64,000 nucleotides of DNA from Loktanella sp. (GTDB lineage Bacteria > Pseudomonadota > Alphaproteobacteria > Rhodobacterales > Rhodobacteraceae). The notes beneath the pieces were generated by a model that ran no database searches, had not been told where the DNA came from, and saw nothing but the letters and a program-made list of their open reading frames with translations. This document shows, in pieces, positions 44,748-53,608 of the stretch (position 1 is the stretch's first letter; each line of letters opens with the position of its first letter). Both the position numbers and the translations under genes were made by a program. The stretch is taken from positions 124,001 to 188,000 of the forward strand of contig JAFPBO010000022.1 in NCBI GenBank assembly GCA_017390475.1, in the 5' to 3' direction.

Positions 44748-45401
44748 ATGACGATGAACAAGATCAAACACCACCTGACCGATGCCCTGCTGATGGGCTA
44801 TGCCGCTGGCACACTGCCAGAGGCGTTCAACCTTGTCGTCGCCACGCATATTTCCATGTGCGACACCTGCCGCGCTGCCTTGGCCGGATATGATGCCGTT
44901 GGTGGCGAAGTGATGCTTGACAGCGATCCTGTTTCCATGGCCGAGGATGCGTTGGCCACGGCGATGTCGCGGATCAGTGCGACCCGATTTACCGCACCGG
45001 CCAAGCCAAAACGGGCGGCTGGTATCTTCCCCGCACCATTGCGCGAATATACTGGCGGGGATCTGGACAGCGTGAAATGGCGCCGTGTCGGTGGCGGCGT
45101 CAGCCAGATGGTCCTGCCGACAGCCAGTGGCGCCAGCGTACGCTTGCTGCGCATTCCCGCAGGCACGGCGGTGCCAGACCACGGGCATCGCGGGCTGGAA
45201 CTGACACTTGTGCTGCAAGGTGCCTTTGTCGATGAAACGGACCGTTTCGCTGCTGGTGACATCGAGATCGCGAATGAAGATCTGAACCATACGCCGGTGG
45301 CAGAGGCCGGGATGGATTGCATCTGCCTCGCCGCGACGGATGCGCCGTTACGGTTCAATGGGTTCATGCCGCGTCTGGCGCAAAGGTTTATCGGGATTTG
45401 A
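44748..45401 (+). CDS. chrR: ChrR zinc anti-sigma factor
   Basis: A 217-aa anti-sigma factor that holds RpoE inactive until singlet oxygen triggers its proteolysis. The zinc anti-sigma domain has His near residues 8-9, then His34-x3-Cys38-x2-Cys41 in THISMCDTC. The C-terminal cupin domain carries PDHGHRGLELTLVLQGAF and NHTPVAEAGMDCICLAA, with the conserved His/His/Glu/His set. All parts needed for sensing are intact. It starts 1 nt after the rpoE stop; ATG 44754 is an equally possible start. Confidence 0.95.
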   Translation: MTMNKIKHHLTDALLMGYAAGTLPEAFNLVVATHISMCDTCRAALAGYDAVGGEVMLDSDPVSMAEDALATAMSRISATRFTAPAKPKRAAGIFPAPLREYTGGDLDSVKWRRVGGGVSQMVLPTASGASVRLLRIPAGTAVPDHGHRGLELTLVLQGAFVDETDRFAAGDIEIANEDLNHTPVAEAGMDCICLAATDAPLRFNGFMPRLAQRFIGI

Positions 45402-45406
45402 CGGGG

Positions 45407-45461
45407 GGCGGGGTGAACCCCGCCCTACGCTCGTGATCTGTAGGGCGGGGTTTACCCCGCC
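45407..45461. repeat. Large palindromic element between chrR and rmuC
   Basis: A 22-bp inverted repeat (45407-45428 with 45440-45461) around an 11-nt centre, with one G-T type mismatch. Each arm is itself a smaller palindrome (GGCGGGGT..ACCCCGCC). It starts 6 nt after the chrR stop and contains the rmuC stop (45452-45454) and its last codons. It is probably a bidirectional terminator belonging to a dispersed roseobacter repeat family. Confidence 0.8.
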
Positions 45462-46687
45462 TCACGCGGCGCAATCGGCAAAGGCGCATCATCCGGCGCA
45501 ATTTCGGCAAAATCGAAATTATCCAACCGATGCGCGCGTTTGCCTGCCTTTTCTGCGGATATCTTGATATCTTCCAAATCTTTTGCCGCCTGCCCAAAAT
45601 GCCGGTCCAGATTGCCGACCCGAGTCACAAGCCGATCAACATCCCCACCCAACAGCGACAATTCCTTGCGGATCGCCCCCGCCTGTTCGCGCATCCGCGC
45701 ATCTTTCAAAATCGCGCGCATCGTGTTCAGCGTGGCCATGCAGGTCGTGGGCGACACGATCCAGACACGGGCATCAAACCCGGCGCGCACCACCTCGGGC
45801 AGTCGGGCGTGCAGTTCGGCGTAAACTGCCTCTGACGGCAGGAACATGATCGCGCCATCGGCGGTTTCGCCTTCGATGATATAGCGGTCGGAAATATCCT
45901 TGATATGCTTGCGTACTGCATTGCCCAAATCGCGCAGGGCGATCTTTTGCAGCTCCTGCGTTTCAGCGCGCGCCAAAGCCTCATAGGATTCAAACGGGAA
46001 TTTGGCGTCAATCACGATTGGCCCCGGCGGGTTCGGCAAATGCACCAGACAATCCGCGCGCTTGCCGTTCGACAGGGTCGCCTGCAGGGTGAAACTATCC
46101 GTCGGCAGCGCCTTGGACACGATATCGGTCAGCTGGATTTCCCCGAACAACCCGCGCCTTTGCTTGTTCGACAGGATATCCTGCAAGGACAAAACATCGC
46201 CGGACAGCTTTTCAATATTGGTCTGTGCCCGGTCAATCGTGGCCAGACGTTCCTGCAATTCGGTCAGGCTCTTTGTTGTCTTCTCGGAACTCCCGGTCAG
46301 GGTTTCCTTCAACCGTTCATTCATTTCGGCCAGCGAGTGCGCCGATTTCAGCGCGTTATCGGCCAGCCGTTCGGCGACCTGCGCCTGTACCTCGGCCAGC
46401 CGCGCCTCCATTGTCTGGATTACGCGGACCTGCGCATTTGCCTGCGCATCGCTGACCGTCTGGATATTGCCCGCAAGCTGGTTCTGCCCCTGCGCCAGCC
46501 CGATCATATCCTGCGACATGCGCCCGACCTGATGCGCGACATAGGTCACCGCCTCGGCAGATGTGCCTGCGCGCCGCAGGGCCGTGATCAGCAGGATCAC
46601 GATCAGCAGTAACGCCGCCAGCCCGCCGATCACCGCAAGCACCAAAGGGTCGCTGAAAGCGTAGGTTTCGTCACCAATCTGGATCAT
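45452..46687 (-). CDS. rmuC: DNA recombination protein RmuC
   Basis: A 411-aa RmuC. An N-terminal membrane helix (LVLAVIGGLAALLLIVILLI) is followed by a long coiled coil (about 45-170), then the nuclease-like domain with GLFGEIQLTDIVSKALP, PIVIDAKFPFESYEALAR and GAIMFLPSEAVYAELHARLP. The family limits inversions of short repeats. Its C-terminal codons and stop lie inside a palindromic repeat. It overlaps mutL by 4 nt. Confidence 0.94.
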   Translation of the reverse strand: MIQIGDETYAFSDPLVLAVIGGLAALLLIVILLITALRRAGTSAEAVTYVAHQVGRMSQDMIGLAQGQNQLAGNIQTVSDAQANAQVRVIQTMEARLAEVQAQVAERLADNALKSAHSLAEMNERLKETLTGSSEKTTKSLTELQERLATIDRAQTNIEKLSGDVLSLQDILSNKQRRGLFGEIQLTDIVSKALPTDSFTLQATLSNGKRADCLVHLPNPPGPIVIDAKFPFESYEALARAETQELQKIALRDLGNAVRKHIKDISDRYIIEGETADGAIMFLPSEAVYAELHARLPEVVRAGFDARVWIVSPTTCMATLNTMRAILKDARMREQAGAIRKELSLLGGDVDRLVTRVGNLDRHFGQAAKDLEDIKISAEKAGKRAHRLDNFDFAEIAPDDAPLPIAPREAG

Positions 46688-48495
46688 GTGCGGCCAAACA
46701 ATCTTTCAATATCGGATAGTTTCAGTTCCACATAGGTCGGTCGTCCGTGGTTGCATTGGCCGGAACGCGGCGTCGCTTCCATCTCGCGCAGCAGCGCATT
46801 CATTTCTGCCGCTTGCATCCGACGACCGGACCGGATTGAGCCATGGCAGGCGACCCGGCTCAGGATCGCCTCGATCCGCGCCTGAACGCTGGCGCTGTCG
46901 CCTTGGTCGGCCAATTCGTCCAGAATATCACGCAGCATCGCGGCGGCGTTGATTTCACCCAGGATCGCAGGGGTTTCACGCACGGCGATGGCGTTGCCGC
47001 CGAAGGGTTCGATGGTCAGACCCAGCCGCGCCAGATCATCCGCGATATCCATCAGCGCGGCGGTTTCATGATCCAATAATTCCACGATTTCGGGGATCAG
47101 CAGCGCCTGCGCCGCCACGCCGTTTGCGGCCATCTGGGATTTCAGTTTTTCATAAACCAGCCGTTCATGTGCCGCATGGCCGTCCACGATCACGATGCCC
47201 GTGGCGGTTTGGGCGATGATGTAATTCTCATGCACCTGCGCGCGGGCCGCCCCAAGCGGCAGATCGGCACTGCTGTCATCCACTGGCGGTTCAACCCGCC
47301 CCGATGGCATTTCCGCAAAGCCCGGTGCCTGCGCCTGAAAGGTCATCGACCGCGCGCTGAAACTGGGGCGATCCATCTGATAGACCCGCGGCGCACTGGG
47401 TTGCGGTTGCATCGCGCCCAAAGTTACAGTGCCTACCGTGGATGATGCGCGATGCCCGGCCCCGGCCAAAGTATGGCGCAAGCCGGACACGATCAGCCCG
47501 CGCACGACACCCGGATCGCGAAACCGCACTTCGGATTTCGCCGGATGCACGTTCACATCGACCAGTGTCGGATCGCAGTCCACAAACAAAGCCGCAACTG
47601 GATGCCTGTCACGCGAAAGCACATCCATATAGGCGGCGCGCAGGGCCCCGAGCAGCATCTTGTCGCGCACCGGGCGGCCATTGACGAACAGGAATTGCGC
47701 CACCGCGGCCCCGCGCGAATAGGTGGGCAAAGCGGCATAGCCGGTCAGATGAAACCCATCCCGTTCGGCGTCAATCCGCAGGGCATTCTCGGCAAAATCC
47801 CGGCCCAGCACTGTCTGCAACCGCCCGTGCAAGGCGTCGAACAGATCGCCGCTCTGCGCATCGGCGCGAAACACCACGCGGTTGTCGCCGCCCGATGCAT
47901 CACGCAGGATGAAGGTGACGAAAGGTTCCGCCATCGCCAGCCGTTTGACGACATCCGCCACCGCCTGCGCCTCTGCCCGGTCGGTGCGCAGGAATTTCAG
48001 CCGCGCAGGGGTGGCATAGAACATATCGCGCAATTCAACCACGGTGCCAGCGGTCAAGGCGGCGGGGCGTACTTCACTGACCCGCCCACCCGATACTGCG
48101 ATGCTGTGCGCGGCGTCGCCTGCTACCCGGCTGGTAATCAGCAAACGGCCGACAGCCCCGAGGGAGGCAAGCGCCTCCCCCCGGAACCCGAAGGAGGTGA
48201 TGTTCAGCAGATCGGATCCGTCGATCTTAGACGTCGCATGCCGCGACAAGGCCAGCGGCAGATCATCCGCCGCCATGCCAAACCCATCGTCAGACACACG
48301 GATCAGCGTCTTGCCGCCATCGGCGATCGCCACCTCAACCCGTGTTGCCCCGGCATCAACGCTGTTTTCCACCAATTCCTTGACGGCAGAGGCGGGGCGT
48401 TCCAACACCTCGCCCGCCGCGATCCGGTTGATCGCGGCTTCGTCCAACTGCCGGATCGCCGGACGGGGCTGTATCTGGGGGGCGGATGTATTCAT
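46684..48495 (-). CDS. mutL: DNA mismatch repair protein MutL
   Basis: A 603-aa GHKL ATPase that links MutS mismatch recognition to strand removal. N-terminal motifs: AAGEVLERPASAVKELVENS, VSDDGFGMAADDLP and TSFGFRGEALASLGAVGRLL. The C-terminal endonuclease motif is DGHAAHERLVYE (a Q-to-G variant of the usual D-Q-H-A-x2-E-x4-E) with the later metal block QCNHGRPT. An endonuclease MutL fits a species without MutH. It overlaps rmuC at its end and follows the M16 genes. Confidence 0.96.
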   Translation of the reverse strand: MNTSAPQIQPRPAIRQLDEAAINRIAAGEVLERPASAVKELVENSVDAGATRVEVAIADGGKTLIRVSDDGFGMAADDLPLALSRHATSKIDGSDLLNITSFGFRGEALASLGAVGRLLITSRVAGDAAHSIAVSGGRVSEVRPAALTAGTVVELRDMFYATPARLKFLRTDRAEAQAVADVVKRLAMAEPFVTFILRDASGGDNRVVFRADAQSGDLFDALHGRLQTVLGRDFAENALRIDAERDGFHLTGYAALPTYSRGAAVAQFLFVNGRPVRDKMLLGALRAAYMDVLSRDRHPVAALFVDCDPTLVDVNVHPAKSEVRFRDPGVVRGLIVSGLRHTLAGAGHRASSTVGTVTLGAMQPQPSAPRVYQMDRPSFSARSMTFQAQAPGFAEMPSGRVEPPVDDSSADLPLGAARAQVHENYIIAQTATGIVIVDGHAAHERLVYEKLKSQMAANGVAAQALLIPEIVELLDHETAALMDIADDLARLGLTIEPFGGNAIAVRETPAILGEINAAAMLRDILDELADQGDSASVQARIEAILSRVACHGSIRSGRRMQAAEMNALLREMEATPRSGQCNHGRPTYVELKLSDIERLFGRT

Positions 48496-48537
48496 CCCAC
48501 AAGTTATAGCAGGTCGCCGCGATTCTGCGAGAGGGGT

Positions 48538-49848
48538 TTAGCGGGTGCTTTCCAACCCTTCCGGCCGGCCCACCACAACGAAATGCAGGTCATCCGGCCG
48601 CAACAGTTCAGACGCGACGCGGTTTACCTCGTCCAGCGTCACCGCATTGATATAATCATTGCGGTTGATCACGTAATCCGGCGGCAGATCGATCATCTGC
48701 ATGCCGACCATGATCGTTGCAATCGCGGCATTGCCGTCAAAACGCAGCGGATATTCGCCGGTCAGAAAGGTCTTGGCGGCGTCCAGCTCTGCTTCGGTCA
48801 GCCCTTCCTCTGCCATGCGCGCCCATTCATCGCGGGTGACGTTGATCGCCTCGGCAACGGTCGCGTTGGAGGATGCGACACTGCCCAACACCATTTCCGC
48901 ATGGAACATCGTCGCCAGATAGCTGCCAATCCCATAGGTCAGGCCACGCTTTTCGCGCACCTCGGTCATCAGACGGGACTGAAAGCCGCCCGCACCCAGC
49001 ACATGGTTGACGATGAAGGCGGCAAAGAAATCATCATCATCGCGTTTCATGCCTTCATGACCGAACAGGGCAAAGGATTGTGGATTGTCGAAATCAATCA
49101 CCGTAACCCCGCCGGGCAGGTCGAAATTGATATCCTCGGGCAGGGGCGGGCCTTCTGCGGGTAGATCTCCCAACAGCGCATCCAGCATCGGTCCAACCTC
49201 TTCCAATGTCACATCGCCCACGACCGAGACATAAAGCCGATCACGCGTCAGCGTATTGCGATGCGCGTCAATCATATCATCCTGCGTCAGCGTGGTGACA
49301 CTTTCCGCGGTGCCATCCAGCGGCGTGCCATAAGGGTGATCGCCAAAGGCCGCCGCATTCAGCGCCGTACTGGCGATGCTGCGCGGGTTCAGCGCATCGC
49401 TGGCGATACCAGCCAGCACTTGAGCCCGAACGCGGTCTAGGGCCGATTGATCAAAGCGTGGATTGACCAGCGCCTGTTCCAGCAGGGCAAGAGCTTCATC
49501 CTGATTTTCGGTCAGGAATTGCGCTGAAATGCTGATCGTATCGTCGCTGGCGCGGAAACTGTATCTGGCTGCCAAAGCCTCGCGCGCGGTCTGAAAGGCC
49601 TGCGCATCCATATCACCGGCACCTTCTTCCAGCAAAGCGGCCATCAGATTGACCGCGCCGCGCTTGCCGGGCGCATCCAGCGAGGCGCCACCACGAAAAC
49701 GGATTTCAAGCGCGACAAAGGGAATGCTGGGTTCTTCAACCACCCAAGCGTTGATCCCGCCAGAAGAGGTGATTTCCTGGATATCAATCTCTGCCTGTGC
49801 GGTGCCTGCCAACAGGGCAAACCAAAGGGCTGTCAGAATACGCAGCAT
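48538..49848 (-). CDS. M16-family peptidase-like protein, inactive partner
   Basis: A 436-aa exported protein (signal LRILTALWFALLAGTAQAE). It keeps the M16 fold and the R/Y substrate-binding signature (REKRGLTYGIGSYLA) but where the zinc motif HxxEH should be it reads RGAVNLMAALLEEGAG, so it cannot bind zinc. This fits the two-subunit arrangement of mitochondrial processing peptidase and bacterial M16B pairs, where an inactive subunit assists the active one. Its ATG overlaps the stop of the active partner (TGATG). Confidence 0.92.
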   Translation of the reverse strand: MLRILTALWFALLAGTAQAEIDIQEITSSGGINAWVVEEPSIPFVALEIRFRGGASLDAPGKRGAVNLMAALLEEGAGDMDAQAFQTAREALAARYSFRASDDTISISAQFLTENQDEALALLEQALVNPRFDQSALDRVRAQVLAGIASDALNPRSIASTALNAAAFGDHPYGTPLDGTAESVTTLTQDDMIDAHRNTLTRDRLYVSVVGDVTLEEVGPMLDALLGDLPAEGPPLPEDINFDLPGGVTVIDFDNPQSFALFGHEGMKRDDDDFFAAFIVNHVLGAGGFQSRLMTEVREKRGLTYGIGSYLATMFHAEMVLGSVASSNATVAEAINVTRDEWARMAEEGLTEAELDAAKTFLTGEYPLRFDGNAAIATIMVGMQMIDLPPDYVINRNDYINAVTLDEVNRVASELLRPDDLHFVVVGRPEGLESTR

Positions 49849-51179
49849 CAGCGTGCCTCCTCTTGGCTGGCGACGACCCAGCCGGTCACCGCCTGATTGC
49901 GGTTCAATAGTTGCGCTGCCGCGTCCTTGACCTGTTCCGGGGTCACCGATTGCAGGATGTCGGGCCATTGCTGCACGTCCTCGACCGTGAGGCCAGAGGC
50001 GAGCGCCGCACCATAGCGCCGCGCCAGCCCCTGAGTGCTGTCCAGCGCATAGATTTCAGAGGCGCGCAATTGCGTGCGGATCGCATCCATCCGGGCAGGG
50101 TCGATATCGCTTTCCAGAAAGGCGGTGATGACATCATCCATCGCTGCCTCGGCCTCTGACAGCGTCACACCATCTGTTGGCACCACAGCCAGCGAAAAGG
50201 TGGTCCGGTCCAGCGACATGCCGGAATAGGACGCGCTGGTCTGGATCGCAATCTGGTTGTCAAATTGCAATGCGCGACCCAGATCAGAAGTAAAGGGCGA
50301 GCCACCCAGAAGTTCGGCCAGATAGACCAAGGCCGCCGACTGTTCCTGCGCGCCGTTGTCGCGCTGGGGGGCCAGATAGCTGCGCACCAGATAGGGCTGA
50401 CTGACGCGTGGGTCGGCATAAGTTATGCGCCGTTCTGCCCGCTGCGGCGGTTCCGTCGGACGGATACGGTCGGGCAGATCAGCCTTGGCAGGAACCGCGC
50501 CGTAATATTGTTCGGCTAGCGTCAGCACTTCAGCAGGATCCACATCACCCGCGACGACCAGCACTGCGTTGTTGGGCGCGTAATGCTGTCCGTAAAAATC
50601 CAGCAATTCCGGCATATCCAGCTGTTCAATCTCATGCTGCCAGCCGATGATCGGGATACCATAGCGGTGGTTTTGATATTGCGCCGCCATGAATTGTTCA
50701 CGCGCCACCGCACCGGGGTTGCTTTCGGTGACCTGATTGCGTTCTTCCAGAACGACGCGGCGTTCAAAAGTGATGTCATCTTCGGTCAGCGCCAGATTGT
50801 TCATCCGGTTCGATTCCATCTGCATCATCAGGTCCAGCCGGTCTGACGCGATGCGCTGAAAATAGGCAGTATAGTCAAAACTGGTGAATGCATTGTCGCT
50901 GCCACCATTGGCCGCCACCACCTGCGAAAATTCGCCGGGGGCCAGCACGTCGGTGCCCTTGAACATGAGATGTTCCAGAAAATGCGCAATGCCGGACTGG
51001 CCTTCGGGTTCGTCGGCGGACCCGACCTTGTACCAGACCATATGCACCACGACCGGTGCGCGGCGGTCCTCGATCACGACGACATCCATGCCATTGTCGA
51101 GCGTGAATGTCGTGACCTGTTCGGCCTTGGCGGCCAGCGCCAGCACGATCAGAAATATTGCAGCGAAAAAGCGTGTCAC
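49848..51179 (-). CDS. M16-family zinc peptidase, active subunit
   Basis: A 443-aa exported metallopeptidase. The inverted zinc motif is IAHFLEHLMFKGT (His66, Glu69, His70), with the distal Glu in FERRVVLEERNQ. The signal peptide TRFFAAIFLIVLALAAKAE suggests the GTG start at 51179, preceded by GGGGG; an ATG at 51203 is an alternative. It pairs with the inactive M16 protein immediately downstream. It probably degrades or processes periplasmic peptides. Confidence 0.93.
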   Translation of the reverse strand: MTRFFAAIFLIVLALAAKAEQVTTFTLDNGMDVVVIEDRRAPVVVHMVWYKVGSADEPEGQSGIAHFLEHLMFKGTDVLAPGEFSQVVAANGGSDNAFTSFDYTAYFQRIASDRLDLMMQMESNRMNNLALTEDDITFERRVVLEERNQVTESNPGAVAREQFMAAQYQNHRYGIPIIGWQHEIEQLDMPELLDFYGQHYAPNNAVLVVAGDVDPAEVLTLAEQYYGAVPAKADLPDRIRPTEPPQRAERRITYADPRVSQPYLVRSYLAPQRDNGAQEQSAALVYLAELLGGSPFTSDLGRALQFDNQIAIQTSASYSGMSLDRTTFSLAVVPTDGVTLSEAEAAMDDVITAFLESDIDPARMDAIRTQLRASEIYALDSTQGLARRYGAALASGLTVEDVQQWPDILQSVTPEQVKDAAAQLLNRNQAVTGWVVASQEEAR

Positions 51180-51269
51180 GAAGCCCCCAGTGGTTTGGTT
51201 CATTGCGTGACAAGCTACGCCGCCGGTGCGGATGTTCAACCCGCTATACGCGGTTGTGAGACTGGCCGG

Positions 51270-51473
51270 TCACCGCCTGTCGGCGCGATTGCCCTGACCG
51301 GGCGTCGGGGGCGGCAAATCCAGCGTCGGCGGTCTTTGCAGCGGGTTTGCTGGTGTCACGGCCTGCTCTGCCGGGCTGATCGTTGCAGCCCCGAATGGTG
51401 CCATATCGTCAGTGTTGGTGCCGCAGGCAGCCAGCAATCCAAGGGCGAAAACAGAAAATGTAAAGGCACGCAT
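51270..51473 (-). CDS. Very short BamF-like lipoprotein
   Basis: A 67-aa lipoprotein: signal MRAFTFSVFALGLLAAC with lipobox LAAC, then a proline-rich tail (NPLQRPPTLDLPPPTPGQG). In related Rhodobacterales the gene between lspA and the M16 pair encodes a longer DUF3035 protein (BamF, a subunit of the outer-membrane assembly complex) that has a similar PP-rich block. This version keeps only that part. Whether it is functional or a remnant cannot be decided from sequence alone. Confidence 0.7.
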   Translation of the reverse strand: MRAFTFSVFALGLLAACGTNTDDMAPFGAATISPAEQAVTPANPLQRPPTLDLPPPTPGQGNRADRR

Positions 51474-51525
51474 AGAATGTCCTAACCGCTTTATGCCCTA
51501 TGGTTACCGTATGCGACCACAGAGG

Positions 51526-51999
51526 TCACGCGCGTTTCTTGCCATCATCGGCCAGAAAGGCCAAGCCGATGGCACCGGCAAAAATTGCCACATCGGCAAC
51601 ATTGAATGCATAGGGGTTGTTGATACCACAGCAAGACATGTTCAGAAAATCCGCCACTGCGCCATAGATCAGCCGGTCAATAACATTACCCAAGGCCCCG
51701 CCGATCAGGAAACCCCCTGCGATATAAGTCCATTTGGAACCCGCTGTGCGGTTCAGCCACCAGATCACACCGGCGCTGATCACCAAAGCGACAGCGACCA
51801 GAACCCAGCGCATATCATAATCCGCAAAAAGGCCGAAATTCACCCCACGATTCCACGCCATGCGGAATTCGATGAAGGGGGGCCAGACCTCGATAATCCC
51901 GTTCGGAGCATTGATCAGGCCAAGCCAGTGGACAACGAGATACTTGCTGATCTGATCGATCAGAAAAACCCAGAATCCAGTCCAGAACATCAGACGCAT
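51526..51999 (-). CDS. lspA: Signal peptidase II
   Basis: A 157-aa prolipoprotein signal peptidase with four membrane helices. The conserved Asn/Arg and catalytic Asp are in GGALGNVIDRLIYGAVADFL, the second catalytic Asp in YAFNVADVAIF. The N-terminal block is FLIDQISKYLVVHW. AGGAGGG lies upstream of the ATG at 51999. It processes lipoproteins such as the one encoded just downstream. It starts 10 nt after the purH stop. Confidence 0.95.
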   Translation of the reverse strand: MRLMFWTGFWVFLIDQISKYLVVHWLGLINAPNGIIEVWPPFIEFRMAWNRGVNFGLFADYDMRWVLVAVALVISAGVIWWLNRTAGSKWTYIAGGFLIGGALGNVIDRLIYGAVADFLNMSCCGINNPYAFNVADVAIFAGAIGLAFLADDGKKRA

Positions 52000-52009
52000 C
52001 CTCGCCCTC

Positions 52010-53599
52010 CTAGTGCCGGAAGTGGCGCATGCCGGTAAAGACCATGGCAATGCCAGCCTCATCCGCCGCGGCGATCACTTCATCATCACGCATCGATCCG
52101 CCTGGCTGGATCACACAGGTGGCACCTGCGGCGGCAGCCTCCATCAATCCATCGGCAAAAGGGAAAAACGCGTCTGAAGCCACGGCCGACCCTATGGTCA
52201 GCGGCTTGGGCAAGCCCATTGCCTCGGCCATGCGTTCGGCCTTTTTTGCGGCAATCAGGGCGCTGTCCACACGCGACATCTGGCCTGCACCAACACCAAC
52301 GGTCGCGCCATCCTTGACGTAAACGATGGCATTGGACTTGACGTGTTTGGCGACTTTCCACGCGAACAGCAGATCAGCCATCTGCGCATCGGTTGGCGCT
52401 ACCTTCGTTACGACCTTCAGATCATCCAGTCCGACAAAGCCGGTATCCTTGTCCTGCACCAACATGCCACCCGCAACCTGACGATAGGTGGTGATCGGGG
52501 CTTTCACATCAGGCAGACCATCAGTGGTCAGCAGGCGCACGTTCTTTTTGCTGGCGAATACGGCTTTGGCGGCATCCGACGCACCGGGGGCGATCACGAC
52601 CTCGGTGAAAATCTCGACAATCGCCTTGGCTGTCGCTTCGTCCAGCGACTGGTTCAGCGCCACGATCCCGCCAAAGGCAGAGGTTCGGTCGCAGTCAAAG
52701 GCGTTGGTATAAGCCTCTAGCAAGGTCGTGCCGCGTGCCACGCCGCAGGGGTTGGCATGTTTGATGATGGCGACGGCAGGACCATCCGCAGGGTCAAATT
52801 CCGCCACAAGCTCGAACGCGGCATCGGTGTCGTTAATGTTGTTGTAGGACAATTCCTTGCCCTGATGCTGCACCGCTGTCGCCACACCAGAACGACCTGT
52901 GCCATCGGTGTAGAAGGCCGCGCGCTGATGGCTGTTTTCGCCATAGCGCATAGTTTGCTTGAATGTGCCGCTGAACGACCGACGACGCGGGCTTTCGGTG
53001 CCAATCGCCCCGGCCATCCATGTGCTGACCGCCGTGTCATAGGCCGCCGTGCGGGCATAGGCGGTTTGCGCCAGCTGCTGACGCAAGGCCAGTGTGGTCT
53101 GGCCGTCATTGGCGTCCATCTCGGCCAGCAGTGCAGCATAATCCTGCACATCCGTGACCACAGCGACAAAGGCATGATTCTTGGCGGCAGAGCGGATCAT
53201 CGCAGGGCCGCCGATATCGATATTCTCGATACAGGTGTCGAAATCCGCGCCCTTGGCGACGGTTTCCTCGAACGGGTAAAGGTTCACCACCAGCAGATCG
53301 ATTGGCCCGATATTATGTTCCACCATCGCATCGCGGTGGCTTTCCAGATCGCGGCGCGCCAGCAAGCCACCATGCACTACCGGATGCAATGTCTTGACAC
53401 GGCCATCCATCATCTCTGGGAAGCCTGTGAAATCAGAGACATCGCGCACTTCCAACCCGGCATCACGCAGGGCCTTGGCGGTGCCACCGGTGGACAGCAA
53501 TTCAACCCCGCGTGCCGCCAGAGCCTCGCCCAGTTCGGTCAGCCCGGTCTTGTCAGAAACAGAAAGCAGCGCGCGGCGCAGGGGTGCATGGTCGGTCAT
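52010..53599 (-). CDS. purH: Bifunctional AICAR transformylase/IMP cyclohydrolase
   Basis: A 529-aa enzyme for the last two steps of IMP synthesis. The N-terminal cyclohydrolase has [20 protein letters not shown] and [11 protein letters not shown]; the transformylase has [12 protein letters not shown] with the catalytic Lys-His, [13 protein letters not shown], and the C-terminal [15 protein letters not shown]. Length and order are standard. It lies between a heparinase-like gene and lspA, a conserved arrangement in this family. Confidence 0.97.
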   Translation of the reverse strand: MTDHAPLRRALLSVSDKTGLTELGEALAARGVELLSTGGTAKALRDAGLEVRDVSDFTGFPEMMDGRVKTLHPVVHGGLLARRDLESHRDAMVEHNIGPIDLLVVNLYPFEETVAKGADFDTCIENIDIGGPAMIRSAAKNHAFVAVVTDVQDYAALLAEMDANDGQTTLALRQQLAQTAYARTAAYDTAVSTWMAGAIGTESPRRRSFSGTFKQTMRYGENSHQRAAFYTDGTGRSGVATAVQHQGKELSYNNINDTDAAFELVAEFDPADGPAVAIIKHANPCGVARGTTLLEAYTNAFDCDRTSAFGGIVALNQSLDEATAKAIVEIFTEVVIAPGASDAAKAVFASKKNVRLLTTDGLPDVKAPITTYRQVAGGMLVQDKDTGFVGLDDLKVVTKVAPTDAQMADLLFAWKVAKHVKSNAIVYVKDGATVGVGAGQMSRVDSALIAAKKAERMAEAMGLPKPLTIGSAVASDAFFPFADGLMEAAAAGATCVIQPGGSMRDDEVIAAADEAGIAMVFTGMRHFRH

Positions 53600-53608
53600 C
53601 GGAATCCT

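Noticed and set aside
47452-49164. A long plus-strand frame opposite mutL and the M16 gene
   Set aside because: Both minus-strand genes have full catalytic or family motifs; the plus frame is Arg/His/Gly-rich shadow sequence.
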